Positions 16,301 through 23,406 of a stretch of DNA of 64,000 bases are shown here, piece by piece. A program made the translations under genes and the position numbers. The notes beneath the pieces were generated by a model. The model saw only the letters and a list, made by a program, of their open reading frames with translations, ran no database searches and was not told the origin of the DNA. Location: NCBI RefSeq assembly GCF_024494465.1, contig NZ_JAETXM010000016.1:1-64000 (forward strand), written 5' to 3'. Origin of the DNA: Bacillus sp. V3B (GTDB lineage: Bacteria; Bacillota; Bacilli; Bacillales; Cytobacillaceae). The stretch's first letter is position 1. Every line of letters begins with the position of its first letter.

Positions 16301-18086
16301 TACACTTGATGATAGCTTCTTTGGCACTAATGATGAACGATTGAAACGTCAAAAGGAGGTTCCAATTACAGCTATTATTGGAAATCCTCCGTATTCAATG
16401 GGACAAAATGATGCTAATGAAGGTAATCAAAATTTAAGATATGAGGCTCTAGAAAATCGCATTTCTGAAACTTATGCAAAATTCTCTAATTCAAAAGCGC
16501 TTAATTCTCTTAGAGACTCATATATTCAAGCGATACGTTGGTCAAGCGATAGACTTGCTACTAAAGGCGTAATAGGTTTTGTTTCAAATGGATCATTTAT
16601 TGATAGCAGGACAACTGACGGCCTTCGCAAGTCACTTTACGAAGAATTCAACCATCTCTATATTTTTAATTTACGTGGTGACCAACGAACACAAGGTGAA
16701 ACCTCACGTCGAGAGGGCGGTAAAATTTTTGGTTCTGGAAGTCGGACACCAATTGCCATTTCAATTCTTGTTAAAGACGGTAGTGAAGATCACGAAGTGC
16801 ATTACCACGACATTGGTAATTATCTCAGTCGTGATGAAAAACTCGCCATTTTGCGTAGTAGTCAGTCTATAACAGGTGTAGCTTGGAAAACAATCACACC
16901 GGATAAAAATAATGACTGGATTAACCAACGTGATGAGAATTATTTGAGTTATCCAGCTATCGATGTGATTTTTAATACCAAAGCATTAGGCACACAAACT
17001 GGCCGTGACTCCTGGGTCTATGGTTTTTCAAAAGAAAGTGTCAAATATAATTCTCAAAAATTGATTTCAAATTACAACAGTGAATTAGAAAAAAGGGTAT
17101 TAGTTGATGATGTATCGATGGATTCTGCAAAAATAAAATGGTCTCGTGGATTACTAAATAAGTATAAACGAGGTCAAAAATTGGTGTTTAATTCAAAAAA
17201 AATGATTATCAGTCAATATCGACCTTTCACTAAAAAATACTTATATTTTGATGAGGCGCTTAATGAAAATCCAGGAGCGTTTAGAAAATTCGATGAAATT
17301 AATGCTTTGTATGTTCCATCTGGAAGTAAAAATGGATTTTCTACACTAATTATTGATAAAGTTCCTGAATATGGATTCTTGTCAAGCGGACGTGGTTTTA
17401 ACTTATTCGGTGAAACAACTGGATTATTAGGTAATCAAATGAATATAAATTCACTGTTTGGAATGAATGAATTAGATTCATATCATTATATATATGGAGT
17501 ACTTCATTCCCCAGAATACCGTCAAAAGTACTCTAATGACTTACAAAAATCCTTGCCACGTATACCTTTACTCAAAAATAAAGAAAAATACGTTGAAATT
17601 GGTCTTAAACTTTCTGATTTACATTTGAACTATGAAAACCAGCCAAGTTGGGACGGTGTTGAAATCCAAATCACAGGCACTAAACCAACCTACCAAGTAA
17701 AGAAAATGAAGCATCCGAAAAAAGATTGTCTGAACATGATTATATTCAATGGAAATATCACGATTAAAAACATTCCAGAGATAGCATACGAGTATGTTGT
17801 CAATGGTCGTCCTGCGATTGAATGGATTATTGACCAATATCAAGTTAAGACCGATAAGAAGTCAGGTATTACTGATGATCCTAACGAATTTAGTGATGAC
17901 CCCAAGTACATTTTGAATTTATTGTTGTCTGTGATTACGGTAAGTATGAAGACGATTGAATTGGTCGGGCAGTTGCCTAAGTTTGAGGTGGTTGATGATA
18001 GTCAAACTCATCTTGATGAATTTTATCCGTTAGGTAATGATGATGATTTACCAATGGTGGCAGAAAAAAGTGACGAAAATAAATAA
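13338..18086 (+). CDS. Single-chain Type ISP restriction-modification enzyme (LlaGI/LlaBIII-like)
   Basis: 1582 aa, the size of the Lactococcus Type ISP enzymes. Domain order is as follows. An Mrr-like nuclease carries Asp71 in GVDLVAKN and Gln86/Lys88 in IQAKFYKG. A superfamily 2 translocase has Walker A APGTGKTF near 198, SDEAHRTT near 337 and an arginine-finger motif in QAVGRIMRKF. A helical coupler follows. A gamma-class adenine methyltransferase has motif I DPFTGTGTF near 900 and motif IV NPPY near 1016. A C-terminal target-recognition domain ends the chain. One polypeptide therefore methylates, translocates and cuts, needing no separate subunits. All catalytic motifs are intact. Its composition is less AT-rich than the neighbouring defence operon, suggesting independent acquisition. 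The recognition sequence cannot be read from here. Confidence 0.92.
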   Translation: MNTSTHSFDHLIKIINESAGTIQRDRGTYFEQLVQIYLQNEPIYKNLYSDVWQLKDVPKEYGIPKKDTGVDLVAKNRNTGELTAIQAKFYKGKVGKAEINSFIAELGKSYYSAGMIVSTTDEWNQNALDTVNSQTKQVQKIGLSDLRHSKVDWSSVDFEKPKEIIVKSYKKTRDYQDKAIELAKEYFKSHDRGMLVMAPGTGKTFTSLKMVEQFAKDSDQKVYNVLYLVPSIQLLTQTLFGWNADSSDDFNLNSFAVTSDRKATKKKADDDDADILATDIGFPATTNAVEVVKNYQSLKYEGDKVTLNVIFSTYQSIDVIHQAQELGYPEFDFIVSDEAHRTTGFKEQGQEDSTFTKVHSNEIVKGKLRLYQTATPKIYSDDAKSKGVEKSVVISSMDDESIFGTEIFRLGFGEAVERGYLTDYKVMVLTVEEEAMTKNLQQTLADSENGLNIDDVGRIVGVWNGMIKREGATGKVSGQPMKRAISFIDTIANSKKIAEKFNSVVNEYLGDSAEESFQIDVRHVDGTLNALQKKKALDWLAGEIDNNEARVLSNVKFLTEGIDVPNLDGVIFFAPKKSQVDIVQAVGRIMRKFEGKEYGYIILPIVIPAGVTPENVLDDNKTYAAVWQVLNALRATDERFNAIVNQLQLNKKKPDNINIINPGKGRPRKPYVEGKDGQGVDVEQPVQTELQLWDEIRDTIFGKIVQKVGDRRYLEDWSKDVNEIAQRYIRWINERLNDKDNPIKTEFTKFVHGLQHNINESITQDSAVEMLAQHLITKPVFEALFDEYSFVNNNPVSQAMETIVTELQKAGFEKEQEKLAPFYESVKLRASGVDNAEGKQKIIITLYDKFFSTGFKSTTDRLGIVFTPIEVVDFIVKSVDDVLNKHFGKSLASEGVHILDPFTGTGTFIVRTLSYLKSQMDNDEITLADITRKYTQELHANEIVLLSYYIAAINIEATFDEINGDEQGYVPFEGIVLTDTFESTEKEDTLDDSFFGTNDERLKRQKEVPITAIIGNPPYSMGQNDANEGNQNLRYEALENRISETYAKFSNSKALNSLRDSYIQAIRWSSDRLATKGVIGFVSNGSFIDSRTTDGLRKSLYEEFNHLYIFNLRGDQRTQGETSRREGGKIFGSGSRTPIAISILVKDGSEDHEVHYHDIGNYLSRDEKLAILRSSQSITGVAWKTITPDKNNDWINQRDENYLSYPAIDVIFNTKALGTQTGRDSWVYGFSKESVKYNSQKLISNYNSELEKRVLVDDVSMDSAKIKWSRGLLNKYKRGQKLVFNSKKMIISQYRPFTKKYLYFDEALNENPGAFRKFDEINALYVPSGSKNGFSTLIIDKVPEYGFLSSGRGFNLFGETTGLLGNQMNINSLFGMNELDSYHYIYGVLHSPEYRQKYSNDLQKSLPRIPLLKNKEKYVEIGLKLSDLHLNYENQPSWDGVEIQITGTKPTYQVKKMKHPKKDCLNMIIFNGNITIKNIPEIAYEYVVNGRPAIEWIIDQYQVKTDKKSGITDDPNEFSDDPKYILNLLLSVITVSMKTIELVGQLPKFEVVDDSQTHLDEFYPLGNDDDLPMVAEKSDENK

Positions 18087-18089
18087 TAT

Positions 18090-18127
18090 AAAAACTGACC
18101 TGTCAAAGTTTTGGCAAGTCAGTTTTT
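18090..18127 (+). terminator. Terminator after the Type ISP gene
   Basis: AAAAACTGAC and GTCAGTTTTT pair with a further short inner stem, 3 bp past the stop codon, followed by a T run. Confidence 0.75.
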
Positions 18128-18159
18128 CCAATTATTTAGGGGACAAAGGAGGAACAAGT

Positions 18160-18336
18160 ATGATTATTAAAAATGGCGAAAAAGAAATTCAATTCGGCAG
18201 TGTGGGAGATGTATTTTTAGGTACCTTAGCATTTGGTGGAGTTATATTTTTAGTCAATAGATTAGTTGGAAGAGACGATCTACCCGAAGTTCTTGATAAA
18301 ATATCAAAAATCATTAATTTCGAAGACGGGGTATGA
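18160..18336 (+). CDS. Small predicted membrane protein (58 aa)
   Basis: The ATG at 18160 follows AAAGGAGGAACA, an excellent ribosome binding site. The protein begins MIIKNGEKEIQFGSVG, has one hydrophobic segment (VFLGTLAFGGVIFLVNRLVG) at about residues 17-36 and a charged C-terminus. I do not recognise it. It lies just beyond the terminator of the restriction gene, so it is probably transcribed separately or by read-through. A small single-pass accessory or toxin-like peptide is conceivable, but there is no direct support. Confidence 0.55.
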   Translation: MIIKNGEKEIQFGSVGDVFLGTLAFGGVIFLVNRLVGRDDLPEVLDKISKIINFEDGV

Positions 18337-18680
18337 CCGAGATACGTTTGAAAATAGGTCATAGAGTTCCACTATTTGCCAAATCCTATTTCCCATGCTA
18401 TTCCAGTATTTTTATAAAAGTATTTGGTAATCTTTTTGGACACGTTTTTTGGTAATAAAAAAACTCAATTAAACTAGGTTGTGACTTTAAGAGATAAATT
18501 GCACACTTTTTAAACGCTATTTTGCACTATAAGTAAATATAAAAAGCCCAATTTCTCAACATTAAAAAATTAAGAAATTAGGCTTTTTTCGTTGCTTCAT
18601 TAAAGCGCCCGATTGTTGAAGATTATTACTTAAATCTTATTCAAGATAAGCACCCGTTGAACAAATAATTATTAAATATA
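18337..18680. terminator. Gene-free stretch with a strong terminator and an inverted intergenic repeat
   Basis: 18541-18590 is a hairpin (AAAAAGCC, AATTTCT / AGAAATT, GGCTTTTTT) terminating on either strand, suited to the membrane-protein gene on the minus strand and the small gene on the plus strand. 18593-18622 (TTCATTAAAGCGCCCGATTG region) is an inverted copy of the motif at about 13052-13080. The rest shows nothing. Confidence 0.6.
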
Positions 18681-19100
18681 TTATTGTTTTCTAAAAATAA
18701 CCATACCGAAAATCATTGGAATTATCATAAGCATTCCCACTGTTAAAGTAGGAAATGGTAACTTTGAAGCAAAAATTGCACCCAATACTCCTAAAAAACC
18801 AGCAATAATAAAAGGAATAGCAGTTGTAGTTTTGTTTGCACCTTCCTTTGCATAATACCAAGCATCCCATACTACATACACAAAGAAGCCTGGATAAAAT
18901 AACATACCATCATAAATAACTACCTCTAATGCTTGTTGATGGGCACCATTAAAATCAAGTTGAATAGCTTTGTTTATTTTTCCAACCATATTATCAAAAT
19001 GTTCGAACACTACGAAAATAACACCTTTTAAAAATTGTCGATTATATATTTGCCCAAACCCTGGCATCAGTAATGAAAATAACGCTGAAATATTCCTCAT
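18681..19100 (-). CDS. Polytopic membrane protein, paralogue of the divergent neighbour
   Basis: 139 aa with about four hydrophobic segments. The N-terminus MPGFGQIYNRQFLKGVIFVV resembles the short TM2-type hairpin (PGxGQxxNxxxxKG). It aligns with the gene at 19288-19746 in that motif, in the central FYPxxxxxxWDA segment and in overall length, so the two are diverged paralogues arranged head to head. Function unknown; no catalytic residues are visible. The start at 19100 has a weak AAGGAAAA site about 10 nt upstream. Confidence 0.6.
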   Translation of the reverse strand: MRNISALFSLLMPGFGQIYNRQFLKGVIFVVFEHFDNMVGKINKAIQLDFNGAHQQALEVVIYDGMLFYPGFFVYVVWDAWYYAKEGANKTTTAIPFIIAGFLGVLGAIFASKLPFPTLTVGMLMIIPMIFGMVIFRKQ

Positions 19101-19231
19101 AACAAATATTTTCCTTTTTTATGTATTTATTTTTATCATTTACTTAATTTTCCTATTGCATACTGATTGTTATATAACAAATCTGCCCCGTTAATTTCAT
19201 AAGAAATGAAAAATAACTTCTTCTACTACAT

Positions 19232-19255
19232 AGTATTTCTCCTGTGAGAAATACT
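19232..19255. promoter_or_regulatory. Perfect inverted repeat between divergent membrane-protein genes
   Basis: AGTATTTCTC - CTGT - GAGAAATACT: 10-bp perfect arms 33 bp upstream of the plus-strand gene. No T run follows on the plus strand, so an operator is more likely than a terminator. Confidence 0.4.
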
Positions 19256-19287
19256 AAAACTATTACAGATTATAAGGATAATATGAT

Positions 19288-19746
19288 ATGACTGATAAGT
19301 TAGAAGCTATTCTATGGAGTATAGCTCTCCCTGGATTTGCCCAGTTACTAAACGGGAAAATCATTAAAGGAATCATTTTTATTTTCTTGGAGTTGCTGGT
19401 TAATGTTAATAGTCATTTTAACATTGTGATTTTGTATAGCTTTCAAGGGGAAATTAGAGAAGCAATCGAAGCAACAAATTACCAATGGCTAATGTTCTAT
19501 CCCTGTCTATATATGTTTGCTATGTGGGATGCTTATAAAGATGCCGAAGGAGAAACTCCACCTTACTCATATCTCCCTTTTGTATTTGGAGCTTATTTTG
19601 TAACAATTGGGCTTATGTATTCTTCTTCACTAAAATTAGGACAAATATTACTGGGACCTGTGTGGTTTCCAATCTTGTTTTTAATTCCAGGCTTAATGGT
19701 AGGGAATTTTGTAAAGTGTATCGTAATGCGTATTAAGGTTCGATGA
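19288..19746 (+). CDS. Polytopic membrane protein, paralogue of the upstream divergent gene
   Basis: 152 aa, hydrophobic, about four membrane segments. It contains LPGFAQLLNGKIIKGIIFIF at residues 14-33 and MFYPCLYMFAMWDAYKDAEG, matching the divergent neighbour at 18681-19100. A TAAGGATAATATG context gives a fair ribosome binding site. It is followed 46 bp later by the DUF3231 gene and probably shares its transcript. Function not recognised. Confidence 0.6.
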   Translation: MTDKLEAILWSIALPGFAQLLNGKIIKGIIFIFLELLVNVNSHFNIVILYSFQGEIREAIEATNYQWLMFYPCLYMFAMWDAYKDAEGETPPYSYLPFVFGAYFVTIGLMYSSSLKLGQILLGPVWFPILFLIPGLMVGNFVKCIVMRIKVR

Positions 19747-19792
19747 TAGTGATTATTGTTTGTAGTAAATACAATAAATGGAGGCTTACATT

Positions 19793-20794
19793 ATGACTCA
19801 AAAACAAGCTTTAAGTTCAAGTGAATTAGGAACATTGTGGATGACCTATCAACAAAAAACAATGATACAGAGAATGCTTGAATATTTTATAGAACAAGCA
19901 GATGATGATCGAGCTAAAGAGATTATGCAAGATGCTCATATGAAAATTATGAATTATCTTGAAGAGATAAAAACCATCCTCAAAAATGAAGGTGCTGTCA
20001 TTCCTGTCGGATTCACAGAGAAAGATGTTAATATTGGCGTACCTAAGCTGTATGACAACATGTTTGATATTATGTTTCTTCGTCTTCTCAAAGCAATAAG
20101 CATGGGATTACATACACTCCATATAAGTATGGCATATCGCAAAGATATCGTTCTTCTTTATAAGGAATTAACTGCATTTACTCAAAGTGTTTATGATGAA
20201 TGTGTAGACTATTTGCAAGAGAAAGATGTTTTACCACGTCCTCCTGCAGTATCTATGCCAAAGACTGTGGAGTTTGCAGATGGAACCAGTTATATGAGTG
20301 GTTTTAACTTGTTTTCTGAAAAGCGAGCATTGAATACAGTGGAGGTAGCACATTTATACAATGCAATTGAATCAAATATTCTTGGAATGCAAATGATAAC
20401 TGGTTTCTCACAAGTAGCAAATGAACCTGAAGTAAAAAAATATTTCATAAAAGGAAAAGAATTAGCGAAAAAAGTTGTAACTGACTATACACAATTATTT
20501 CTTCAAAGTGATATTCAGCCGCCTTCAACATGGGGGGCAAATGCAACAGACTCAAAGGTAGCTCCTTTTTCAGATAAACTAATGATGTACTGTACCAGTC
20601 TACTTTCTGGCTTTGGTTTAGGAAGCAATGCCTTAGGAACAGCATTTAGTTTGCGAAGTGACCTCCCATTAATAATGGTTAATACAGCAAAAGACGTATT
20701 AACTTATGGACGGGACGGTGGAAAAATCATGGCAAAAAATGGTTGGCTCGAAGAGCCACCTCAAATGGAAGATAGGAACAGTTTAACTAAATAA
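19793..20794 (+). CDS. DUF3231 family protein
   Basis: 333 aa. A DUF3231 protein with two helical repeats: the N-terminal half (SSSELGTLWMTYQQKTM..) and the C-terminal half (NTVEVAHLYNAIESNILGMQ..) share the pattern of a helical bundle. DUF3231 proteins are common in spore-forming Bacillales and related to CotF-like, ferritin-fold coat proteins, so a sporulation link is plausible but not proven. The frame has an ATG at 19778, but GGAGG overlaps that codon; the ATG at 19793 sits 8 nt after it. A strong terminator follows. It lies downstream of the membrane protein at 19288. Confidence 0.75.
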   Translation: MTQKQALSSSELGTLWMTYQQKTMIQRMLEYFIEQADDDRAKEIMQDAHMKIMNYLEEIKTILKNEGAVIPVGFTEKDVNIGVPKLYDNMFDIMFLRLLKAISMGLHTLHISMAYRKDIVLLYKELTAFTQSVYDECVDYLQEKDVLPRPPAVSMPKTVEFADGTSYMSGFNLFSEKRALNTVEVAHLYNAIESNILGMQMITGFSQVANEPEVKKYFIKGKELAKKVVTDYTQLFLQSDIQPPSTWGANATDSKVAPFSDKLMMYCTSLLSGFGLGSNALGTAFSLRSDLPLIMVNTAKDVLTYGRDGGKIMAKNGWLEEPPQMEDRNSLTK

Positions 20795-20812
20795 TCAAGA
20801 TGAGCTTACTGA

Positions 20813-20856
20813 AATAATACAAGCTCTCCTTACTATTCAGGAGAGCTTGTATTATT
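20813..20856 (+). terminator. Terminator after DUF3231 gene
   Basis: AATAATACAAGCTCTCCT pairs perfectly over 18 bp with AGGAGAGCTTGTATTATT across an 8-nt loop; T-rich sequence follows. Confidence 0.9.
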
Positions 20857-21059
20857 TTACTTAGAAAAGGTTACTAAACAATCTCCCTCAATAAAGAATG
20901 TGAAATCTAACGATTTCTCCTGTTTTCTTAGATTTTCATAGTAGTTTTGTTTCAAAGATTATCTTCTATATGGATAAAGATAGATTATGAGGATAAAATT
21001 GGACATTTGAAGAAAAAAGACTCATAGCTTACTAACCAACTCCTTACAGAAATTGGGTG
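20857..21059. other. Gene-free stretch left of the IS110 copy
   Basis: AT-rich, no ribosome binding site followed by a plausible frame. ATTGGACATTTGA near 20999 resembles TTTGGGACATTCT near 22645 in direct orientation, which might reflect the insertion core, but this is uncertain. Confidence 0.3.
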
Positions 21060-21260
21060 ATTAGTAAAAATATGATAGCACTGGTGGATGTCCACATATC
21101 TCATGGAGGTCAACCCTCCCATGCCTCACAGAGTCTTTGCTCTCAAATTCCTTCGTCCAACCTTTCCATGAGGTGGATGTCAGTTACGCTGGCCCACAGG
21201 GTCCTTGCCCGAAGTATTGTTGCTTTACTGACTAATCCGTGCTTCAAATGTACCTAAACC
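21060..21260 (-). ncRNA. Candidate IS110 (IS1111-type) bridge RNA region
   Basis: This roughly 200-bp non-coding segment directly downstream of the transposase is clearly more GC-rich than either flank. It contains CTCATGGA/TCCATGAG arms and a partial tandem duplication: GGTGGATGTC occurs twice, and GCCTCACAGAGTCTTTGCTC is echoed by GGCCCACAGGGTCCTTGCCC about 70 bp later. IS110 elements encode a guide (bridge) RNA in a non-coding end; IS1111-type members place it 3' of the transposase. The position fits, but the fold and loops were not resolved. Confidence 0.4.
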
Positions 21261-21304
21261 TTTAGTACTTAACTACTTACTACTTAATCTAATCTAAAAC
21301 ATTA

Positions 21305-22600
21305 TCAACCGGCTATTTTTACATTCTCTGATACTGCCATATGAGGAATATCCTTTAACATCTTTTCTTCACTAAATTCAAATTGTTTTTTACCTATGGC
21401 AAAGAGTATACGTATGAGCTTATTACACAAAGCAATCAGAGATTGCATCTTTTTCAATGGGTTGTCAGGTCGTTGTGTATAATAGCTATGGAGTGCTTTA
21501 AAGGCTGAATTCTTCGCAACGAGTATCATACAAACTCTGAACAACAGAGCACGAAGTTTCTTTCTACCTCGCTTCGTAATCCTTGTTTGTCCCTTGTGCT
21601 TACCAGATGTATTTTCCTTAAGACTTAATCCAGCGAGCTTAATGATTTGCCTAGGATGGGAGTACTCATTTAGATCTCCGACTTCTGCAAAAAAGCCTGC
21701 GACAGTATCTCTTCCGATTCCCTTGATGGCAAGCATCTGTTGAACGCCAGGTATTTGATTAATTAATGCATCTATTTTGGCATCCAATTCTTCGAATTTA
21801 GACTGGAGTAACTCATATTTAGCTATCAATGTTTGTACTTCTAATTTCGCCATATCTGCCCCTTGACGAATACCAATAGATTTACGAGCTGCTTGTTTTA
21901 AGTCCTGAATCTTACTAAGTCCTACACTGCGTTTAACAGCTTTTCTTAAGTGATTTAATAGATCCTGATCAGAGAAATCTACAAGTTCATGTGGTAATAC
22001 ATTTAACTTCAAAAATTGTAAAGCTGCTTTACCTTCCCAATTCTTAAAAACCGTTAAAAATTCAGGGAAATATCGGTCAATCCAGTTATGCATTTGACCT
22101 TGTACAATTTGTTGGTCAACAGTTAAGAGATCACGAATTTTCTTAGCCACACGGAGTTCTGCATAAATTCCTTGTGGAATAGTTGGTTCAGCATATCTCC
22201 CGTCCTTGACCAATTGCGCAATAACTCTAGCATCTTTTATATCGTTTTTAGTTGGTGAATTATCATCTAATTCCTTACTTTTCTTTACGTGTAATGGATT
22301 AACTAACACAAATTTAATGGTATGTTCCCTAAGAATATAAGCTAAATTAAGCCAATAATGACCTGTTGGCTCCATACCGACAATTACTTGATTCATCGTT
22401 TGATCTTTCATAAGTCGTGAGATCCAATTAAGAAAATGACAAAATCCTTCTTTTGTATTTTCAAAGTAACAAGGTGAGCCAAACTCTAATCCTCTAAAAT
22501 CTTGAGCTCTGGCTACGTGTTTGTATTTTGCAATATCTACTCCGATAATAAGTGTTTTAGGAGTAATTTGAGCGATTTTCTTATTTTGGTTATAATTCAT
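21305..22600 (-). CDS. IS110 family transposase (DEDD recombinase)
   Basis: 431 aa. The N-terminal RuvC-like DEDD domain has GVDIAKYKH (first Asp), VGMEPTGHYW (Glu) and KNDIKDARVIA (Asp pair). The C-terminal Transposase_20 domain contains IKGIGRDTVAGFFAEVGD and the serine-bearing segment NTSGKHKGQTRITKRGRKKL. Both halves of the composite active site are present, so it is probably functional. The open frame runs to 22618, but the ATG at 22600 follows AGGAGG at 7 nt and is the likely start. It mobilises the element by RNA-guided recombination in this family. Confidence 0.93.
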   Translation of the reverse strand: MNYNQNKKIAQITPKTLIIGVDIAKYKHVARAQDFRGLEFGSPCYFENTKEGFCHFLNWISRLMKDQTMNQVIVGMEPTGHYWLNLAYILREHTIKFVLVNPLHVKKSKELDDNSPTKNDIKDARVIAQLVKDGRYAEPTIPQGIYAELRVAKKIRDLLTVDQQIVQGQMHNWIDRYFPEFLTVFKNWEGKAALQFLKLNVLPHELVDFSDQDLLNHLRKAVKRSVGLSKIQDLKQAARKSIGIRQGADMAKLEVQTLIAKYELLQSKFEELDAKIDALINQIPGVQQMLAIKGIGRDTVAGFFAEVGDLNEYSHPRQIIKLAGLSLKENTSGKHKGQTRITKRGRKKLRALLFRVCMILVAKNSAFKALHSYYTQRPDNPLKKMQSLIALCNKLIRILFAIGKKQFEFSEEKMLKDIPHMAVSENVKIAG

Positions 22601-22773
22601 GATAGGCCTCCTGGTCATGATAGATTTGTCCTTTTCGCTGGCCAGCTTTGGGACATTCTAATCATACCAAGAGGTCTTTTTGATACTCAAATCTCATTTT
22701 CATTCATTACAGGAATGCTGGCCCTTTTCTTGAATAACTCAATTATTCACTTAACAGGTTCTCATTCCACAAG

Positions 22774-22819
22774 AAAAACCGAAATTCCTCCTTTATTGAG
22801 ATGAGGTATTTCGGTTTTT
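22774..22819. terminator. Bidirectional terminator right of the IS110 copy
   Basis: AAAAACCGAAATTCCTC and GAGGTATTTCGGTTTTT form a 17-bp stem with one mismatch, with T and A runs outside. It probably ends the conjugation-gene transcript that arrives from the right on the minus strand. Confidence 0.85.
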
Positions 22820-22879
22820 ATTTTTTATAAACGGTTTAAAATTATTTTAAAGTAACATGTACGACAGTCGTTTCTATTT

Positions 22880-23128
22880 TTATTCAGCAATCATTTCTTT
22901 TAGCACTGAAACCAATTCCTCAATTGAATCTGAATAACGTTGTAATGCAAGTGTATTTAGATCAAGTTGGTATTCTAATCGATCCACAATGCCGTCTCGC
23001 ATGGAGAGAAATGTAAAACTCTCAATCATTTCACGCATATATTGACTTCTACTCATACCCTTTGCTTTTGCAAGTTCATCCAATTTTTTCACTGCAACAG
23101 GCTCAACATTTCTCACGTTAATATCCAT
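22880..23128 (-). CDS. Ribbon-helix-helix (CopG/MobC-like) DNA-binding protein
   Basis: 82 aa. The N-terminus MDINVRNVEPVAVKKLDELA followed by KAKGMSRSQYMREMIESF is a ribbon-helix-helix fold (beta strand, two helices with the SRSQYMRE second helix). The C-terminal 40 residues are a likely coiled coil. The ATG at 23128 follows AAGAGGTG; the longer frame to 23152 has no site. It is the last gene of the minus-strand conjugation segment, next to a repeat-rich non-coding region. Such small RHH proteins often act as relaxosome accessory factors or autorepressors. Confidence 0.7.
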   Translation of the reverse strand: MDINVRNVEPVAVKKLDELAKAKGMSRSQYMREMIESFTFLSMRDGIVDRLEYQLDLNTLALQRYSDSIEELVSVLKEMIAE

Positions 23129-23220
23129 AAACACACCTCTTTTTTCTAGCAATTATTTTTTGTTTTTAAAGCACATAATTTTTAAGTACCAGGAAATTAG
23201 ATAGAAGAGCATAAGGAAAA

Positions 23221-23385
23221 CGTGCTTGCACTTTCGTGACAAGACTAGGCAGAGCCTAGTGTTTTCGTGCTTGCACTATATTAAAGCAATTCCTCAATTT
23301 TACGTACCAACCTTTAAAGTAATTCCGCAAAATTGTGTACGACTTTTATAATCAATTCCACAACTTTGCGGATGCATTTTTTCTT
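23221..23385. other. Candidate origin of transfer (oriT) with three 33-bp iterons
   Basis: Two direct CGTGCTTGCACT copies (23221-23232, 23266-23277), each with an internal GTGC/GCAC palindrome, bracket a perfect inverted repeat CTAGGC-AGA-GCCTAG (23245-23259). Next come three repeats starting at 23287, 23320 and 23353: YAATTCC.CAA..TT..G.A. Spacing is exactly 33 bp twice. The region lies between two small DNA-binding-type genes in a conjugation segment. An oriT is the likeliest reading; a partition site or RHH operator array is possible. Confidence 0.5.
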
Positions 23386-23406
23386 ATTGCTTAATTTTTC
23401 AAATGC

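Larger units (their letters stand above)
21055..22670 (-). mobile_element. IS110-family insertion sequence (boundaries approximate)
   Basis: One intact DEDD transposase with a long GC-rich 3' flank and a short 5' flank containing the palindrome GCTGGCCAGC. IS110 elements lack conventional terminal inverted repeats and target duplications, so the ends cannot be fixed by eye. It lies between the DUF3231 cargo and the conjugation remnants. Confidence 0.65.

Noticed and set aside
23287-23385. CRISPR array
   Set aside because: Only three imperfect 33-bp repeats with no distinct spacers and no cas genes; an iteron array is the better reading.
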